Of a DNA stretch of 64,000 bases, positions 54,001-61,661 are shown one piece after another. Where the stretch lies: positions 310,001 to 374,000 of the forward strand of contig NZ_FNSR01000002.1 of the NCBI RefSeq assembly GCF_900104845.1, read 5' to 3'. The notes beneath the pieces are model-generated. The model was not told the DNA's origin. It saw only the letters and a list, made by a program, of their open reading frames with translations, and searched no databases. This stretch comes from Paraburkholderia caballeronis (GTDB taxonomy: Bacteria > Pseudomonadota > Gammaproteobacteria > Burkholderiales > Burkholderiaceae). Position 1 is the first letter of the stretch, and every line of letters begins with the position of its first letter. A program made the translations under genes and the position numbers.

Positions 54001-56613
54001 CGACAAAGCGGTTCGCGCCAGCGCGAGTTGCAGGTCGCCAAGCCACACATGCAGCAGGCTGCGCGTCGTCATTTTTACCTGCGCGCGTCTCCAGTGAGGC
54101 ATCAGCGCGCCCAGTACGGGGAGCAGCACCGGCAAGCCGATCGTCGCCACCACGAAGGCGCTCCACAGCAACGCGGCCGGCAGCGGCAACGTGAAGCCAA
54201 CCAGCAGCGCGATAAAACCCGCCGGGGCCGTGAGCGTGCGGCGCAGGTTGTCCAGCATCTTCCAGCGGCCCGTGGCCCGCAGCCTCAGATCGGGCCGCCG
54301 GTTCATCGCGACCAGCCACGGCAGCAGTTGCCAGTCGCCGCGCGCCCAGCGATGCTGACGGGCCGCGCCGACGTCGTAGCGGGACGGGAAGGCTTCGACG
54401 ACTTCGATATCCGACGCGAGGCCCGCCCGCGCGAAAATGCCCTCGAACAGATCGTGGCTCAGCATCGTGTTGTCCGGCACCCGGCCGGCCAGGGCCAGCT
54501 CGAAGGCATCGACGTCGTAGATGCCCTTGCCCGCATACGAACCTTCGTCGAAGAGATCCTGATAAACGTCCGATACCGCCGCCGCATAAGGATCGATCCC
54601 GCTCGGGCTCGACGACACGCGCTGAAACAGCGAGCCCTCCGCACCGACCGGCAGCGACGGCGTCACGCGCGGCTGCAACACGCCATACCCTTCGACGACA
54701 CGCCGGGTCAGCGGATCGAACACCGGCCGGTTGAGCGGATGGGCCATTTTGCCGATCAGACGGCGCACCGTGTCGCGCGGCAGGCGGGTGTCCGCATCGA
54801 GCGTGACCACGTAGCGGACCCCGGCGGGCACGTCGGGCGGCTGCCCGCCAACGGCGACGAACGACGTGTCCTGCGCGCCGCGCAGCAGCCGGTTCAGTTC
54901 GTGCAGCTTGCCGCGCTTGCGCTCCCACCCCATCCACAATCCTTCCTCGGCATTCCACGCGCGCCGGCGATGCAGCAGCAGGAAACGACGGCTATCCGAC
55001 GTGGCCGGATAACGCCGGTTCAGCGCTTCGATGCCGGCGGCGGCGGCGGCGAGCAGTGCATCGTCGGTTGGGGCCTCGGCAGCGGTGCAATCGGTCCAGT
55101 CGGACAGCAGCGCGTAGTAGAGTTCGCCGCTTCCGCTCGCCAGATGATGGACCTCCAGCCGCTCGATCTGCGCGGCCAGTTCAGCCTCGGTGGTCAGCAG
55201 CGTCGGCACGGCCACCAGGGTGCGCAACCCGTCGGGGACGCCGTTGCGCAGCGCGAGCCCCGGCAGCAGCGTGGCGCCGACGTCGCGCATCACCCCCCGG
55301 TTGACCATCGCCACCGCCACGTCCATCGCGGGCAACCAGCCGGCCAGGCCCAGTGCGAGCCACCACCACGACAGCGGAGCCAAACCGGCCAGCCACACCA
55401 GCATGCCGGTCAGCAGCAGCGCGGCGAGCAGCAGGATGCTGCCGACATAGCCGCCGAGCCCTGCGCGGCGCGTGATACGGCGCAGCCACACCGCCGCCGG
55501 CGGGCGATAGCCGATCGCCGTCTCGAACGCCCGGCGGCCCGCCGCCAGCAGGTAATAACCGGGATCGGCGGCGCGGTTCGGCTGCTCGCCGCCGACCGAC
55601 GCCGAGTCCGCTGCCTGCGCGGCGGCGACGGTCCGGCGCGCGATGTCGGTTTCGCTTATCGACGAACCGCACGCCAACGCTTCGATGGCGCCGCGGTACA
55701 GGTTGCGCGTCGGGAAGTCCATCTCGGCGAAGCCGGGATGAATGCGCAATATCGCGTCGACCGGGCTGATGCGCTCGAACAGATCGCTCCAGTCCACGTC
55801 GGAGATCAAGCGCAGGCTCGTGATGACATTGCGCACCGTCAGGCTCGCCGCGCCCTGCTGCTGGTGCACCTCGGCCACGATCTGCTCCGCCGTCGTGTGC
55901 TGCGCGGCGAGTTGCGACCGCAACCACCTCACCGCCGGGGTCGCGTCCGGGTCCTGATCGTGCAATCGCTGGATCAGTTGCACCGCAAAGGTGTCGCGCA
56001 GCGTCGACTGTCCATGGCGAGCCACGAGGACTTCGATGGACTCGGGAGCGTGTCCGCCCACGCCGAGCAGGCGGTCGGCCATCGCGTCGGCATCGAGGCG
56101 CGCGATACGCCCTTCGGTGATCTCGTCCGCGAGACGCCGCAGATTCTCGATCAGCACGATGCGAAGCGTGATCGCCACGGCCCACAGTTCGCCGATCGTC
56201 AGCGGCTGCACGGTTTGATAGGCGAGCACGAACCGGCACAGCAGATCGGGATCGAAGCGGCTGTCGGTATGCGCGACGAACGCCCACGCCAGACCGAATA
56301 CGCGCGGATAACCGGCAAACGGGCCGGCGCTGAGTTTGGGGAGTTGCCGATAGTAGCTGGGCGGCAGGTCGTCGCGGATCTGCAGCGCCTGCTCTTCGAC
56401 CAGGTGATAGTTGTCGAGCAGCCATTCCGCAGCAGGCGTGATCGCCTCGTCGTTGCCCACCGCGATCACCATCGCTTCGTAGGCCTGCAACAGACTGCGC
56501 GCGTTGTCCTTGAGTCTCGCGGCAAGCGAGGGGCCGGCGGACGCGCGCCGCGCGATCGGCTGTGCGCCGGCGAGGCTGCGTGCATGTTGCGCCAGCCGCT
56601 CCTCGCCGAACAA
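48007..56613 (-). CDS. Giant cyclic beta-1,2-glucan synthase-like protein (GT84-GH94)
   Basis: 2868-residue membrane protein of the NdvB/ChvB type. The N-terminal cytoplasmic region runs to ~390, followed by TM helices at ~395-440. The GT84 glucosyltransferase domain contains VVTLDADTRLPRDTVRRLIG near residue 605, with further TM helices at ~800-985. A glycoamylase-like domain is centred near ~1340-1480 (YSSFGIPDLGLKRGLGHDAV). A duplicated GH94 phosphorylase region spans ~1560-2868, with GSGYTWTSNSREHQLTPWSN near 2095 and GTGDWNDGMNRVG, bearing the catalytic Asp, near 2526. Products of this family are periplasmic cyclic glucans for osmoadaptation and host interaction. The only conventional start is TTG at 56613, but homologous-looking sequence (APIREE) continues upstream in frame. 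Confidence 0.9.
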   Translation of the reverse strand: MFGEERLAQHARSLAGAQPIARRASAGPSLAARLKDNARSLLQAYEAMVIAVGNDEAITPAAEWLLDNYHLVEEQALQIRDDLPPSYYRQLPKLSAGPFAGYPRVFGLAWAFVAHTDSRFDPDLLCRFVLAYQTVQPLTIGELWAVAITLRIVLIENLRRLADEITEGRIARLDADAMADRLLGVGGHAPESIEVLVARHGQSTLRDTFAVQLIQRLHDQDPDATPAVRWLRSQLAAQHTTAEQIVAEVHQQQGAASLTVRNVITSLRLISDVDWSDLFERISPVDAILRIHPGFAEMDFPTRNLYRGAIEALACGSSISETDIARRTVAAAQAADSASVGGEQPNRAADPGYYLLAAGRRAFETAIGYRPPAAVWLRRITRRAGLGGYVGSILLLAALLLTGMLVWLAGLAPLSWWWLALGLAGWLPAMDVAVAMVNRGVMRDVGATLLPGLALRNGVPDGLRTLVAVPTLLTTEAELAAQIERLEVHHLASGSGELYYALLSDWTDCTAAEAPTDDALLAAAAAGIEALNRRYPATSDSRRFLLLHRRRAWNAEEGLWMGWERKRGKLHELNRLLRGAQDTSFVAVGGQPPDVPAGVRYVVTLDADTRLPRDTVRRLIGKMAHPLNRPVFDPLTRRVVEGYGVLQPRVTPSLPVGAEGSLFQRVSSSPSGIDPYAAAVSDVYQDLFDEGSYAGKGIYDVDAFELALAGRVPDNTMLSHDLFEGIFARAGLASDIEVVEAFPSRYDVGAARQHRWARGDWQLLPWLVAMNRRPDLRLRATGRWKMLDNLRRTLTAPAGFIALLVGFTLPLPAALLWSAFVVATIGLPVLLPVLGALMPHWRRAQVKMTTRSLLHVWLGDLQLALARTALSIVFLALQAWSMTDAIARTLFRVVVSRRHLLEWTTAAEAGVRERPSPWTTFVRLRGGVALALLGAAASAWVGWRAGHHGAWVGLPFVAGWLVSPALAYWSSVAPRAAGDLAVTPDDAWQLRLHARRTWRYFETFVTAADQMLPPDNFQEDPHPVVAHRTSPTNIGLYLLATVSAREFGWLGTRDALARLEAALATMERLPRYRGHFYNWYDTQDLRPLEPRYVSSVDSGNLAGHLIALGNACRAWAAGPAVALPCAFAGIGDTLALLRAAVCKTTGPPPRAVLHREFEQAAAALQAALAVHEPGTSGKVAAREPTWPPIVLLAATVADIARALVDETGGGQGGAKDDVLFWGDALERAIHGHRRDGECAPERAAFAARLNALAGAALQMADAMEFGFLLDPVRGLLSIGYAVAEGRLDPGSYDLLASEARLASFVAIAKGDVPARHWFRLGRVATPVAGGAVLVSWSGSMFEYLMPSLVMRAPADSLIARTGSLVVRKQIDYGAALGPPWGISESAYNARDLEFTYQYSSFGIPDLGLKRGLGHDAVIAPYATALASMIAPDAAARNFERLCTAGAQGRFGFYEALDYTPARVPEGRQAAVVRAFMAHHQGMSIVSIANALLAGRIRAFFHAEPAIQATELLLQERMPGRVAAAHLRVDENKGAGPTRGAGPGIVRRLLSANDPSPATHLLSNGRYAVMITAAGSGYSRRDDLAVTRWHEDATCDDWGSYLYLRDVASGEWWSAAWQPAGVAPDSYEVSFTEDRAEFVRRDGTLTTSLDVVVSPEDDAEVRRVSVTNGGTRERVIEFTSYAEIVLAPAAADRAHPAFGNLFVETAYLPDSSTIVATRRRRGTAEPEVWAAHRAEIEGDAVGAVEVETDRARFIGRGRSVHAPLGLASARALGNSAGVVLDAAFALRQRLRIKPGETGSVAFWTLVADSRSQLLDLVDKHRDGASFARAAMLAWTQAQMQLRHNGVSPDEAALFQRMAGYLLYSDASLRPGSDALLRGAAAVTAAGGVGVAPLWAHGVSGDLPILLVRIDDIEHMALVRQLVHAHEYWRMKGLAVDLVIVNERAASYVQDLQAALETLVRSGQARPPRPGAARGDIFVLRADLMSAAARALFPVVARAVLAARNGRLLDQLRRLAGAPTPAAPRAAKRPGSSAAPERPTSPGAGLECFNGFGGFANDGREYVTVLAAGQCTPMPWVNVIANPLCGFLVSAEGSGYTWTSNSREHQLTPWSNDPVSDPPAEAFFIRDDDSGVVWGPQANPMRDHAQHAAPYIARHGQGYSRFTHTAEEVAAELLQFVPLDDPIKISRLTLRNLSGRVRRLSVTAYVEWALGASRSFAAPHTVTSIDASTGAMFASNGRTDAYRDRVAFADLGGRQSAWTADRREFVGRNGSLRDPAGLGAAPLSGKVGAALDPCAALQTTIELAPGGTAEVVFLLGEAESPQAARQLIGRYRDADPDTVLAAVTAFWDDTLEAVQVATPDRAMDLLLNRWLLYQTLVCRVWARAGFYQASGAYGFRDQLQDGMALARARPELTREHLLRAAARQFREGDVQHWWLPESGAGVRTRISDDRAWLACATAQYVEVTGDRAILDVEVPFLEGRPLAADEHDAYFVPGVADTGASLYEHCVRALEQSLGLFGAHGLPLMGTGDWNDGMNRVGEAGRGESVWLGWFLHATLSAFAPFVRTRGDAGRADRWLARAEALREALESSGWDGDWYRRGYFDDGTPLGSSSNDECSIDAIAQSWSVLSGAADATRAERAMAALDARLVRRDDGLAVLFAPPFDRAALDPGYIKGYPPGIRENGGQYTHAAVWSVLAYVRMGDGDRAAELFAMLNPVNRSSTRSGANRYKVEPYVAAADVYSVAPHVGRGGWTWYTGSAGWMYRAGIEGLLGLRRHGAELSIDPCVPKRWPGFTAVLRYGAARYDIAVRNPHGVSRGVLEMAVDGVALEPGSSTVRLVDDGARHQVTVTLGEPAGFRPEEGRDAETAFGPR

Positions 56614-56858
56614 CTCCTCGCGGATCGGCGCGGTGCTGTTCCAGGGGGAAGGCGTCGTGTGACGCCGCGCTCCGCGTAAAAACCCGGTTATCGAAATGTC
56701 CTTCTCCAGAAGAGCCTGCCTGACCTGCCCGACGGCAAAAGAAAACCGACGGGAACAGGCCGTCGTGCCAGCGGGTATCGCACTTGTCCGCCCGGGGCTA
56801 CGACATCAGCGCTCGCGGACGCGGAACCGGCATCGCCGGTCGACGCGCGACGCCTGCC

Positions 56859-56963
56859 CTAACGGATCGGCGTGCGCTCGTGCGCCAGCGCGTAGCGATA
56901 AAGCGAAAAGCCGAACATGATCGCCATTCCGATCACGATGCCCCATATTGCCGAGAACGTCAT
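56859..56963 (-). CDS. Single-helix membrane miniprotein (34 aa)
   Basis: A 34-residue protein that is almost entirely one transmembrane helix (FSAIWGIVIGMAIMFGFSLY) with a charged tail (RYALAHERTPIR). AAAGG lies 7 bp before the ATG. It lies upstream of the giant glucan synthase on the same strand, 245 bp away. No family assigned; too short for ordinary gene callers. Confidence 0.45.
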   Translation of the reverse strand: MTFSAIWGIVIGMAIMFGFSLYRYALAHERTPIR

Positions 56964-57587
56964 ACGTTGCCTTTGGTCGAGTGATGAACCGGGTCTGCGC
57001 GGATACGAACTACGCAGCGTGGCGGCGGGGAGATTCGCCGGTCTGAAAGCGCGAAAAGAAAGGAAGCGTGCGGCCCGTGACGACCTCTCTGCCAGCCCGC
57101 GGCAGCGTGACTCAGGGGCAGGCTCCGCGTCGGGACCCGTGGCGTATCTCTGCCTGTGCGCCGCGCACCGATGCGAAAGACCATGCAAAGCGTGCCGCCG
57201 CCATATGAGCATCATCGGGCCATGTCGGCCGCGCGTCTGTACGGTGGAGGTATCGTCGATCGGACAGGACCGACGCTTCAGGACGAATCCACGGTGACGA
57301 CAAACGCGGGTCGCGATACACGAAATTGCCCGAGTGGGCCGCCCGCCGGGAAGACACTCGCGAGGATGCCGGCAGTTATCCGGCAACTATCGAACGACGC
57401 CTCGCTATTGGACTGGAACCGCTCATCAAGCTTGCGCGGGTGCGCAACGGCCCGTTCCTGGGCCGGCCGGCCTATGCCGTCGCAGAAACAGCGGGGGTGC
57501 CCCGCATCGACATCACCCTGGGGCCACGGGAGCGACCCAGTTGACAGGCGCGTCCCGATCGATGGCCGCGCCGGATAGCCGGGATAT
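56964..57587. other. Intergenic region with motif copy A
   Basis: 624 bp containing the first copy of the GTCTGTACGGTG motif (57235-57250). A plus-strand frame at ~57302-57544 reads protein-like (ERRLAIGLEPLIKLARVRNG) but lacks an acceptable start and ribosome-binding site. It may be a decayed or mis-started gene. Confidence 0.35.
57235..57250 (-). repeat. Repeated intergenic motif, copy A (GTCTGTACGGTGGAGG)
   Basis: Sixteen bases differing at one position from copies B and C. The 25 bp on its left (starting CATCATCGGG at 57210) match the flank of copy C at 17 positions. It lies 272 bp upstream of the minus-strand 34-aa gene. Confidence 0.6.
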
Positions 57588-57743
57588 CTAAAGATTGCTG
57601 TCCGTCCGGGCCGGAATGCGCTGTGCGCCCGGCTGCACCACCTTCGCCAGCCTGCGCACCCGCCACTGCCGCGCCGCCAGCCAGATCGCAACGAAAACCA
57701 TCGCTGCGATAGCTGCCAGGTAAGCTCCCAATGATTGGCTCAT
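57588..57743 (-). CDS. Single-helix membrane miniprotein (51 aa)
   Basis: 51-residue protein with one N-terminal TM helix (LGAYLAAIAAMVFVAIWLAA) followed by a basic cytoplasmic tail (RQWRVRRLAKVV). GGAGGG lies 6 bp before the ATG at 57743, a very good ribosome-binding site. No family recognised. Confidence 0.6.
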   Translation of the reverse strand: MSQSLGAYLAAIAAMVFVAIWLAARQWRVRRLAKVVQPGAQRIPARTDSNL

Positions 57744-57806
57744 TTCGCCCTCCCACGAGGTCGGAACCGTCCTTCGATTGACAAACACTTCGGGGATGCG
57801 CCGCCG

Positions 57807-58253
57807 TTATGTCGGCTCCGCGATTTTCCCGTCCAGCCCAGCCACGGTTCCGCTTCCGCCTTCCCGCACGAGTTCACGGACGCAGGCCCGCTCGATCAAC
57901 GCCGATCGACTGATGCCGGCTGTCCGCGCGGCCTCATCGATTGCCCGCAGCACGGACTTGCTCAAACTGACCTGAGCCCACGCGGAATTCGACACGATGT
58001 CCGTCACGTCGATATCGACGAACAGCCATAAGCCGGCTCCGTCGTCGATGTCGAGCGCCTGCAAGGCCGCCGTGTCGCCAGTAGGCTCCGGCATGATGTG
58101 CTCGCTGCGGCCGTACACGCGCTGCACCGCGTCCTGCGCGTCCCGCGCCAGGTCTTCGAGCGAATTCGCCGCCAGTTCGATAGCCGGAAAATCCGCGAAG
58201 CTGCCGCGATATCCTCCCCCCTCGCGCCGGTGGACATAAAGCGGATAGTGCAT
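57807..58253 (-). CDS. HicB-like protein without HicA partner
   Basis: 148-residue protein. Residues 1-60 form a HicB-type partial RNase-H fold (YPLYVHRREGGGYRGSFADF, PAIELAANSLEDLARDAQDA). Residues ~95-138 form a ribbon-helix-helix DNA-binding segment (VSLSKSVLRAIDEAARTAGI, SRSALIERACVREL). HicB normally neutralises the HicA mRNA interferase encoded next to it. Neither flank here holds a ~60-codon double-stranded-RNA-binding HicA gene. It may be a stand-alone regulator. GGGG lies before the ATG. Motif copy B is 69 bp upstream. Confidence 0.75.
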   Translation of the reverse strand: MHYPLYVHRREGGGYRGSFADFPAIELAANSLEDLARDAQDAVQRVYGRSEHIMPEPTGDTAALQALDIDDGAGLWLFVDIDVTDIVSNSAWAQVSLSKSVLRAIDEAARTAGISRSALIERACVRELVREGGSGTVAGLDGKIAEPT

Positions 58254-58771
58254 GGTCCATCCCCGTTGCGGTCAGTGGAATTTCCGCGCAAGTCGCAAGG
58301 GTGCAATCAACGCAGCCGCCTGTCTGTACGGTGCAGGACTTTCTTGCCTCGCCCTGCCCGTCTTCCCGACGATTTCGCGCAGACTATGCATCTGTACGCT
58401 GTCGTACCGCATCGGCACGCGGACCGGCGTAGTGTTGACGATATCGGTCGCCACTCCGGGCAGACGGAGCGCCGGAAGGCATGGACGTCCCCTTCGACCG
58501 ATATCGGCATCCATCGCGTCACCCAGCGCCACACGCCCGCTGCCAGCCATCGACACGACTTTTTCCATGCGGTACGGCGCGACCCACGGTTCTCGCGAAC
58601 GGGTCGCGACAACGCGACGCGTATCGATATTTCCGCCGGCCAACAACCCATCTATGGCTAACGCGTTGCCCGGACGCACGAAGGCGGCGCGAATCGGCTC
58701 ACCGAAGAAGTCTGCCGCTCCGGCACGCCGAATGGGTGCGGCGGCCGAAACCTTAACGTTGCGAGGAAATC
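58254..58771. other. Intergenic region with motif copy B
   Basis: 518-bp divergent spacer between the HicB-like gene and the PRC-barrel gene. It contains the repeated 18-bp motif (58322-58339) near the HicB side. No gene is supported. Confidence 0.4.
58322..58339 (-). repeat. Repeated intergenic motif, copy B (GTCTGTACGGTGCAGGAC)
   Basis: Eighteen bases identical to copy C. It lies 69 bp upstream of the HicB-like gene start. On the strand of that gene it reads as the reverse complement, as do the other two copies relative to their downstream genes. Confidence 0.65.
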
Positions 58772-59596
58772 ATGTTGCGAAGCGTAACTGCTCTACAGGG
58801 ATGCGCCGTTCATGCATCGGACGGCGACCTCGGTCGGATCGATCAGATCTATTTCGACGACGAGGCGTGGGGTCTCCGCTACCTCGTCGTCGAGACCGGC
58901 GATTGGCTTCGGAACCGGCAGGTTCTGATCTCACCGATTTCGGTCAAGCATGTGGACTGGTCGTCCGGCATCGTCCATGTCAACCTGACGCGCCAACAGG
59001 TGCGCGACAGCCCGGCTATCGACACGCACAAGCCGGTGTCGCGCCAGCACGAAATCGACTATCTGCGGTACTACAACTATCCGGCTTACTGGGCAGGTCC
59101 GAATCTGTGGGGCAGGGGCGCGTGGCCGGCTTTCGATCGCGCGGGCGCCGCGCCGCCTCGCCAGACCCTGCACACTAACCGCGTGCAGCCCGAAGTTCAT
59201 CTGCGCAGTACGGAAGAGGTCAAAGGTTACGATCTTGAAACGGCCGACGGCAGTCTCGGTCACCTGTCCGGCCTCGTCTACGACGACCGGATGTGGGTCA
59301 TCCGCTATCTGGCCGTCGATCCGCGCAACTGGTGGCCCGAAGGCAAAACGATCTTGATCGCGACGCCGTGGATCGAACTCGTCGACTGGCTCGCGTCGTC
59401 GGCATCGACGTCGCTCACGCGCGACGAGGTACGTCGTAGCCCGGCCTACGACGACGCCGCGCCGGTACGGCGAAGTTACGAGGTGACGCTTCACGAGTTC
59501 TATGGGAAAGAAGGCTATTGGTCGCGCGAAGAAACGCCGCCGCTGCGCTCCACCGACGAGATGGACGCACAGGATCAGCGCATCGGGCTCACGTAG
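58772..59596 (+). CDS. Two-domain PRC-barrel protein
   Basis: 274-residue soluble protein with two PRC-barrel-like beta domains: residues ~5-75 (VHASDGDLGRIDQIYFDDEA and YLVVETGDWL) and ~150-215 (LETADGSLGHLSGLVYDDRM and YLAVDPRNWWP), joined by a Tyr/Pro-rich linker. PRC barrels occur in photosynthetic reaction-centre H subunits, RimM and many stress proteins. The specific role here is unknown. GAGGA lies 7 bp before the ATG. The second domain repeats the first, suggesting internal duplication. Confidence 0.85.
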   Translation: MLRSVTALQGCAVHASDGDLGRIDQIYFDDEAWGLRYLVVETGDWLRNRQVLISPISVKHVDWSSGIVHVNLTRQQVRDSPAIDTHKPVSRQHEIDYLRYYNYPAYWAGPNLWGRGAWPAFDRAGAAPPRQTLHTNRVQPEVHLRSTEEVKGYDLETADGSLGHLSGLVYDDRMWVIRYLAVDPRNWWPEGKTILIATPWIELVDWLASSASTSLTRDEVRRSPAYDDAAPVRRSYEVTLHEFYGKEGYWSREETPPLRSTDEMDAQDQRIGLT

Positions 59597-59729
59597 CGTC
59601 GCGAGTCCCCTTCGTCCGGGGCTTGCGTCGTGCAATTGCTCGCGTCCCATTCGCGGATGCGGCGGACGAACGCCAGGTCAGCCGCACGCGCCCGGGTACC
59701 TCATGGTTGCCGCGATTTTCACGGAACGA

Positions 59730-60107
59730 TCAGACATCGTTGCCGGCTGGCGGACCTCCGCGCACCGGTCCCCTCTCCGCTTCGTTGTCCGGCAACAGGT
59801 CGTCGCAATCGAACCCGGGAAAGATAATGCGGAGAATTGCCTGCAACTGAATCGCGCAGCGACGCGCTTCTTCCGGTGCATTCACGTCCATCGCCTCGAA
59901 CAGATTGACGAATACGCCGAGAAACGCATCGCCGACAGGCGTTTCGCGACCCTGCTCCCGCAGATAGACGCAATGACCAAAGACGTGCCTGATGAATTCG
60001 ATCTGCTGGGCAGCAAATTCATCATCTTCGAGCGGCGAAGGCGTGACAGCGAGGAGCCGGTCGGACAGTCCGCCAGGCAGCCGGATGTATTGAGAAGAGT
60101 CGTTCAT
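59730..60107 (-). CDS. Hypothetical protein divergent from XRE-Crp regulator
   Basis: 125-residue soluble protein with a helical middle (FAAQQIEFIRHVFGHCVYLR and FLGVFVNLFEAMDVNAPEEA) and an acidic Pro/Gly-rich tail. GAGGT lies 7 bp before the ATG. It is divergently arranged with the HTH-Crp fusion gene across a 129-bp spacer that carries palindromes, so it may be a target of that regulator. No family recognised. Confidence 0.6.
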   Translation of the reverse strand: MNDSSQYIRLPGGLSDRLLAVTPSPLEDDEFAAQQIEFIRHVFGHCVYLREQGRETPVGDAFLGVFVNLFEAMDVNAPEEARRCAIQLQAILRIIFPGFDCDDLLPDNEAERGPVRGGPPAGNDV

Positions 60108-60188
60108 GCTGCGACCTCACGAAGTGCACGAGCGCGGCATGAATGCGGAAAAGCATCGCCCCCGCATCACGACAAGATGTGCGTATGC

Positions 60189-60194
60189 TATAAA
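60189..60194 (+). promoter_or_regulatory. Extended -10 promoter of the HTH-Crp gene
   Basis: TGC-TATAAA, an extended -10 element, would start transcription near 60200, overlapping the first palindrome. No convincing -35 hexamer is visible, which fits an extended -10 or activator-dependent promoter. Confidence 0.4.
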
Positions 60195-60212
60195 TGTCGA
60201 ACAAATTTGACA
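60195..60212. promoter_or_regulatory. Palindrome TGTCnAA...TTnGACA (site 1)
   Basis: Imperfect inverted repeat TGTCGAA-CAAA-TTTGACA immediately after the extended -10 element. It shares the 10-mer AATTTGACAC with site 2, 57 bp downstream. Likely operator. Confidence 0.5.
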
Positions 60213-60236
60213 CGCGGGCGCCTGGATCAGTATTTC

Positions 60237-61316
60237 ATGGCGACAGACAGTCGTCAAATGAATTTGACACCATTTGTCCATAACGCCATGCAGTTCGACT
60301 GGTACGGGTTGTTCGATGAGTTGAAACGTCGAGGGCATTTCAGCAGCGACGCGCAGCTGGCTGACAGCCTGATGCTCACGCGCGCGCAGATCTCCGCGTG
60401 GCGGACCGGCAAGAGCGACCTCGGCACGCTCACCAAAATCAAGATCCTCGATGCGCTCGGCCACGACACGCTACGCTCGGCGGTACTGAGCCTGTTGCCC
60501 GAGAAAAACCGGCAGGAGCAGATAGCGCACCACGCGCGCCTCATTGCGAGAGTCGAACGGAACGGTCAGGTGCCCGAACCCGCCAGCGCCGACGCGAATG
60601 TGATGCCGCCCGACACCGATGCGCTACCCACCACGAATCATCTGCTGGCGGCGCTGCCGCGAGACGAACGCGAGCGCATCGCGCCGCACCTGTCGACGGT
60701 CGCCATGCCGCTGGGCCAGGTGGTGTACGAGTCCGGCGATCATCTCAGCCATGTGTACCTTCCCATCACGGCCATCATCTCGATGCTGTACGTGATGGAG
60801 AACGGGGCCTCGGCGGAAATCGCCGTGGTCGGCAAGGACGGGCTGCTGGGCGTCGCGCTGTTCATGGGCGGCGAAACCATGCCGAACCGCGCGATCGTGC
60901 AAAGCGCCGGCCATGCGTTCCGCCTGAGCGGCCCCGTCGTGAAAGACGAGTTCGCCCGCGGCGGCGCGCTGCAGCGCATCTTCCTTCGTTATACGCAGGC
61001 ACTCATCACGCAGATGGCGCAAACCGCGGTCTGCAACCGGCATCACTCCATCTCCCAGCAGTTCTGTCGCTGGCTGCTGCTGAGCCTCGACCGGCTCGAA
61101 TCCAACGAGGTGCGGATGACCCAGGAACTGATTGCCAACATGCTCGGCGTGCGTCGCGCCGGCGTGACGGAAACCGCCCGGAAACTACAGGACGAGGGCA
61201 TCATTCGTTATACGCGCGGCTTGATCGAGGTGCTGGACCGCGGCGCGCTGGAAGCGCAGGTGTGCGAGTGCTACAGGGTCGTCAAGCGCGAAAGCGACCG
61301 GCTGCTCGGCGACTGA
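60237..61316 (+). CDS. Crp/Fnr regulator with extra N-terminal Cro/C1-type HTH
   Basis: 359-residue regulator with an unusual layout. Residues ~15-75 look like a Cro/C1-type helix-turn-helix (LFDELKRRGHFSSDAQLADS, LMLTRAQISAWRTGKSDLGT). A ~50-residue linker follows. Residues ~130-250 form a cyclic-nucleotide-binding-like beta roll (MPLGQVVYESGDHLSHVYLP, VGKDGLLGVALFMGGET), and the C-terminus is a Crp-type winged helix (MTQELIANMLGVRRAGVTET). No canonical cAMP-contact Arg-Ser pair is obvious. Its C-terminal half is closely similar to the Crp protein encoded ~0.9 kb downstream. Start choice is uncertain among ATGs at 60237, 60258 and 60288; 60237 has the best, still weak, ribosome-binding site. 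Confidence 0.82.
   Translation: MATDSRQMNLTPFVHNAMQFDWYGLFDELKRRGHFSSDAQLADSLMLTRAQISAWRTGKSDLGTLTKIKILDALGHDTLRSAVLSLLPEKNRQEQIAHHARLIARVERNGQVPEPASADANVMPPDTDALPTTNHLLAALPRDERERIAPHLSTVAMPLGQVVYESGDHLSHVYLPITAIISMLYVMENGASAEIAVVGKDGLLGVALFMGGETMPNRAIVQSAGHAFRLSGPVVKDEFARGGALQRIFLRYTQALITQMAQTAVCNRHHSISQQFCRWLLLSLDRLESNEVRMTQELIANMLGVRRAGVTETARKLQDEGIIRYTRGLIEVLDRGALEAQVCECYRVVKRESDRLLGD
60253..60268. promoter_or_regulatory. Perfect palindrome GTCAAATgaATTTGAC (site 2)
   Basis: A perfect 7+7 bp inverted repeat with 2-bp spacer at the very start of the HTH-Crp coding region; a possible ATG start (60258) lies inside it. A further half-site ATTTGTC follows at 60272. Binding here would block early transcription or initiation, suggesting negative autoregulation. 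Confidence 0.6.
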
Positions 61317-61364
61317 GGTCCTGCCGGATTACGGCCGCGATGCGGCCTCGGCCCTAACCGCACG

Positions 61365-61661
61365 TCATGCTGCGGCGGCCGGAACGCTTCGGCGCCATAG
61401 CAGGGAAACGCGGCGGACAATCGACAGCGATGGTCGATGGCCAGGCACCTCCGCCGGCACCATTCCGCCTCCATCGATTCCGCTCCCTCGATGCCAGACC
61501 TGTCTGCCCTGCGCCGACAATACGCCGCAACTGTGCTCCGCGTCGGCTTCGGTCCCTTCCATCGCCATCTCGCCGCCGGCCTGCTCCTGTGCCCTTTGTT
61601 CTTGCCCGGTGCGGGCAGCGACCCACTCGTCGTGCGATCGGCCTGCATAGCTTTGAGTCAT
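61365..61661 (-). CDS. Small hypothetical protein
   Basis: 98-residue protein starting MTQSYAGRSHDEWVAARTGQ, rich in Gly, Ala and Glu, with no recognisable domain. The support is an excellent GGAGGA 8 bp before the ATG at 61661. The C-terminal half is low in recognisable order, so the 3' end may be eroded. Motif copy C lies 135 bp upstream on the same strand. Confidence 0.4.
   Translation of the reverse strand: MTQSYAGRSHDEWVAARTGQEQRAQEQAGGEMAMEGTEADAEHSCGVLSAQGRQVWHRGSGIDGGGMVPAEVPGHRPSLSIVRRVSLLWRRSVPAAAA

Noticed and set aside
57326..57544. Plus-strand frame with protein-like composition (RRLAIGLEPLIKLARVRNG)
   Set aside because: Only a TTG without a ribosome-binding site is available, and no family is recognised. 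Kept as a possible remnant in the gap description rather than called as a gene.
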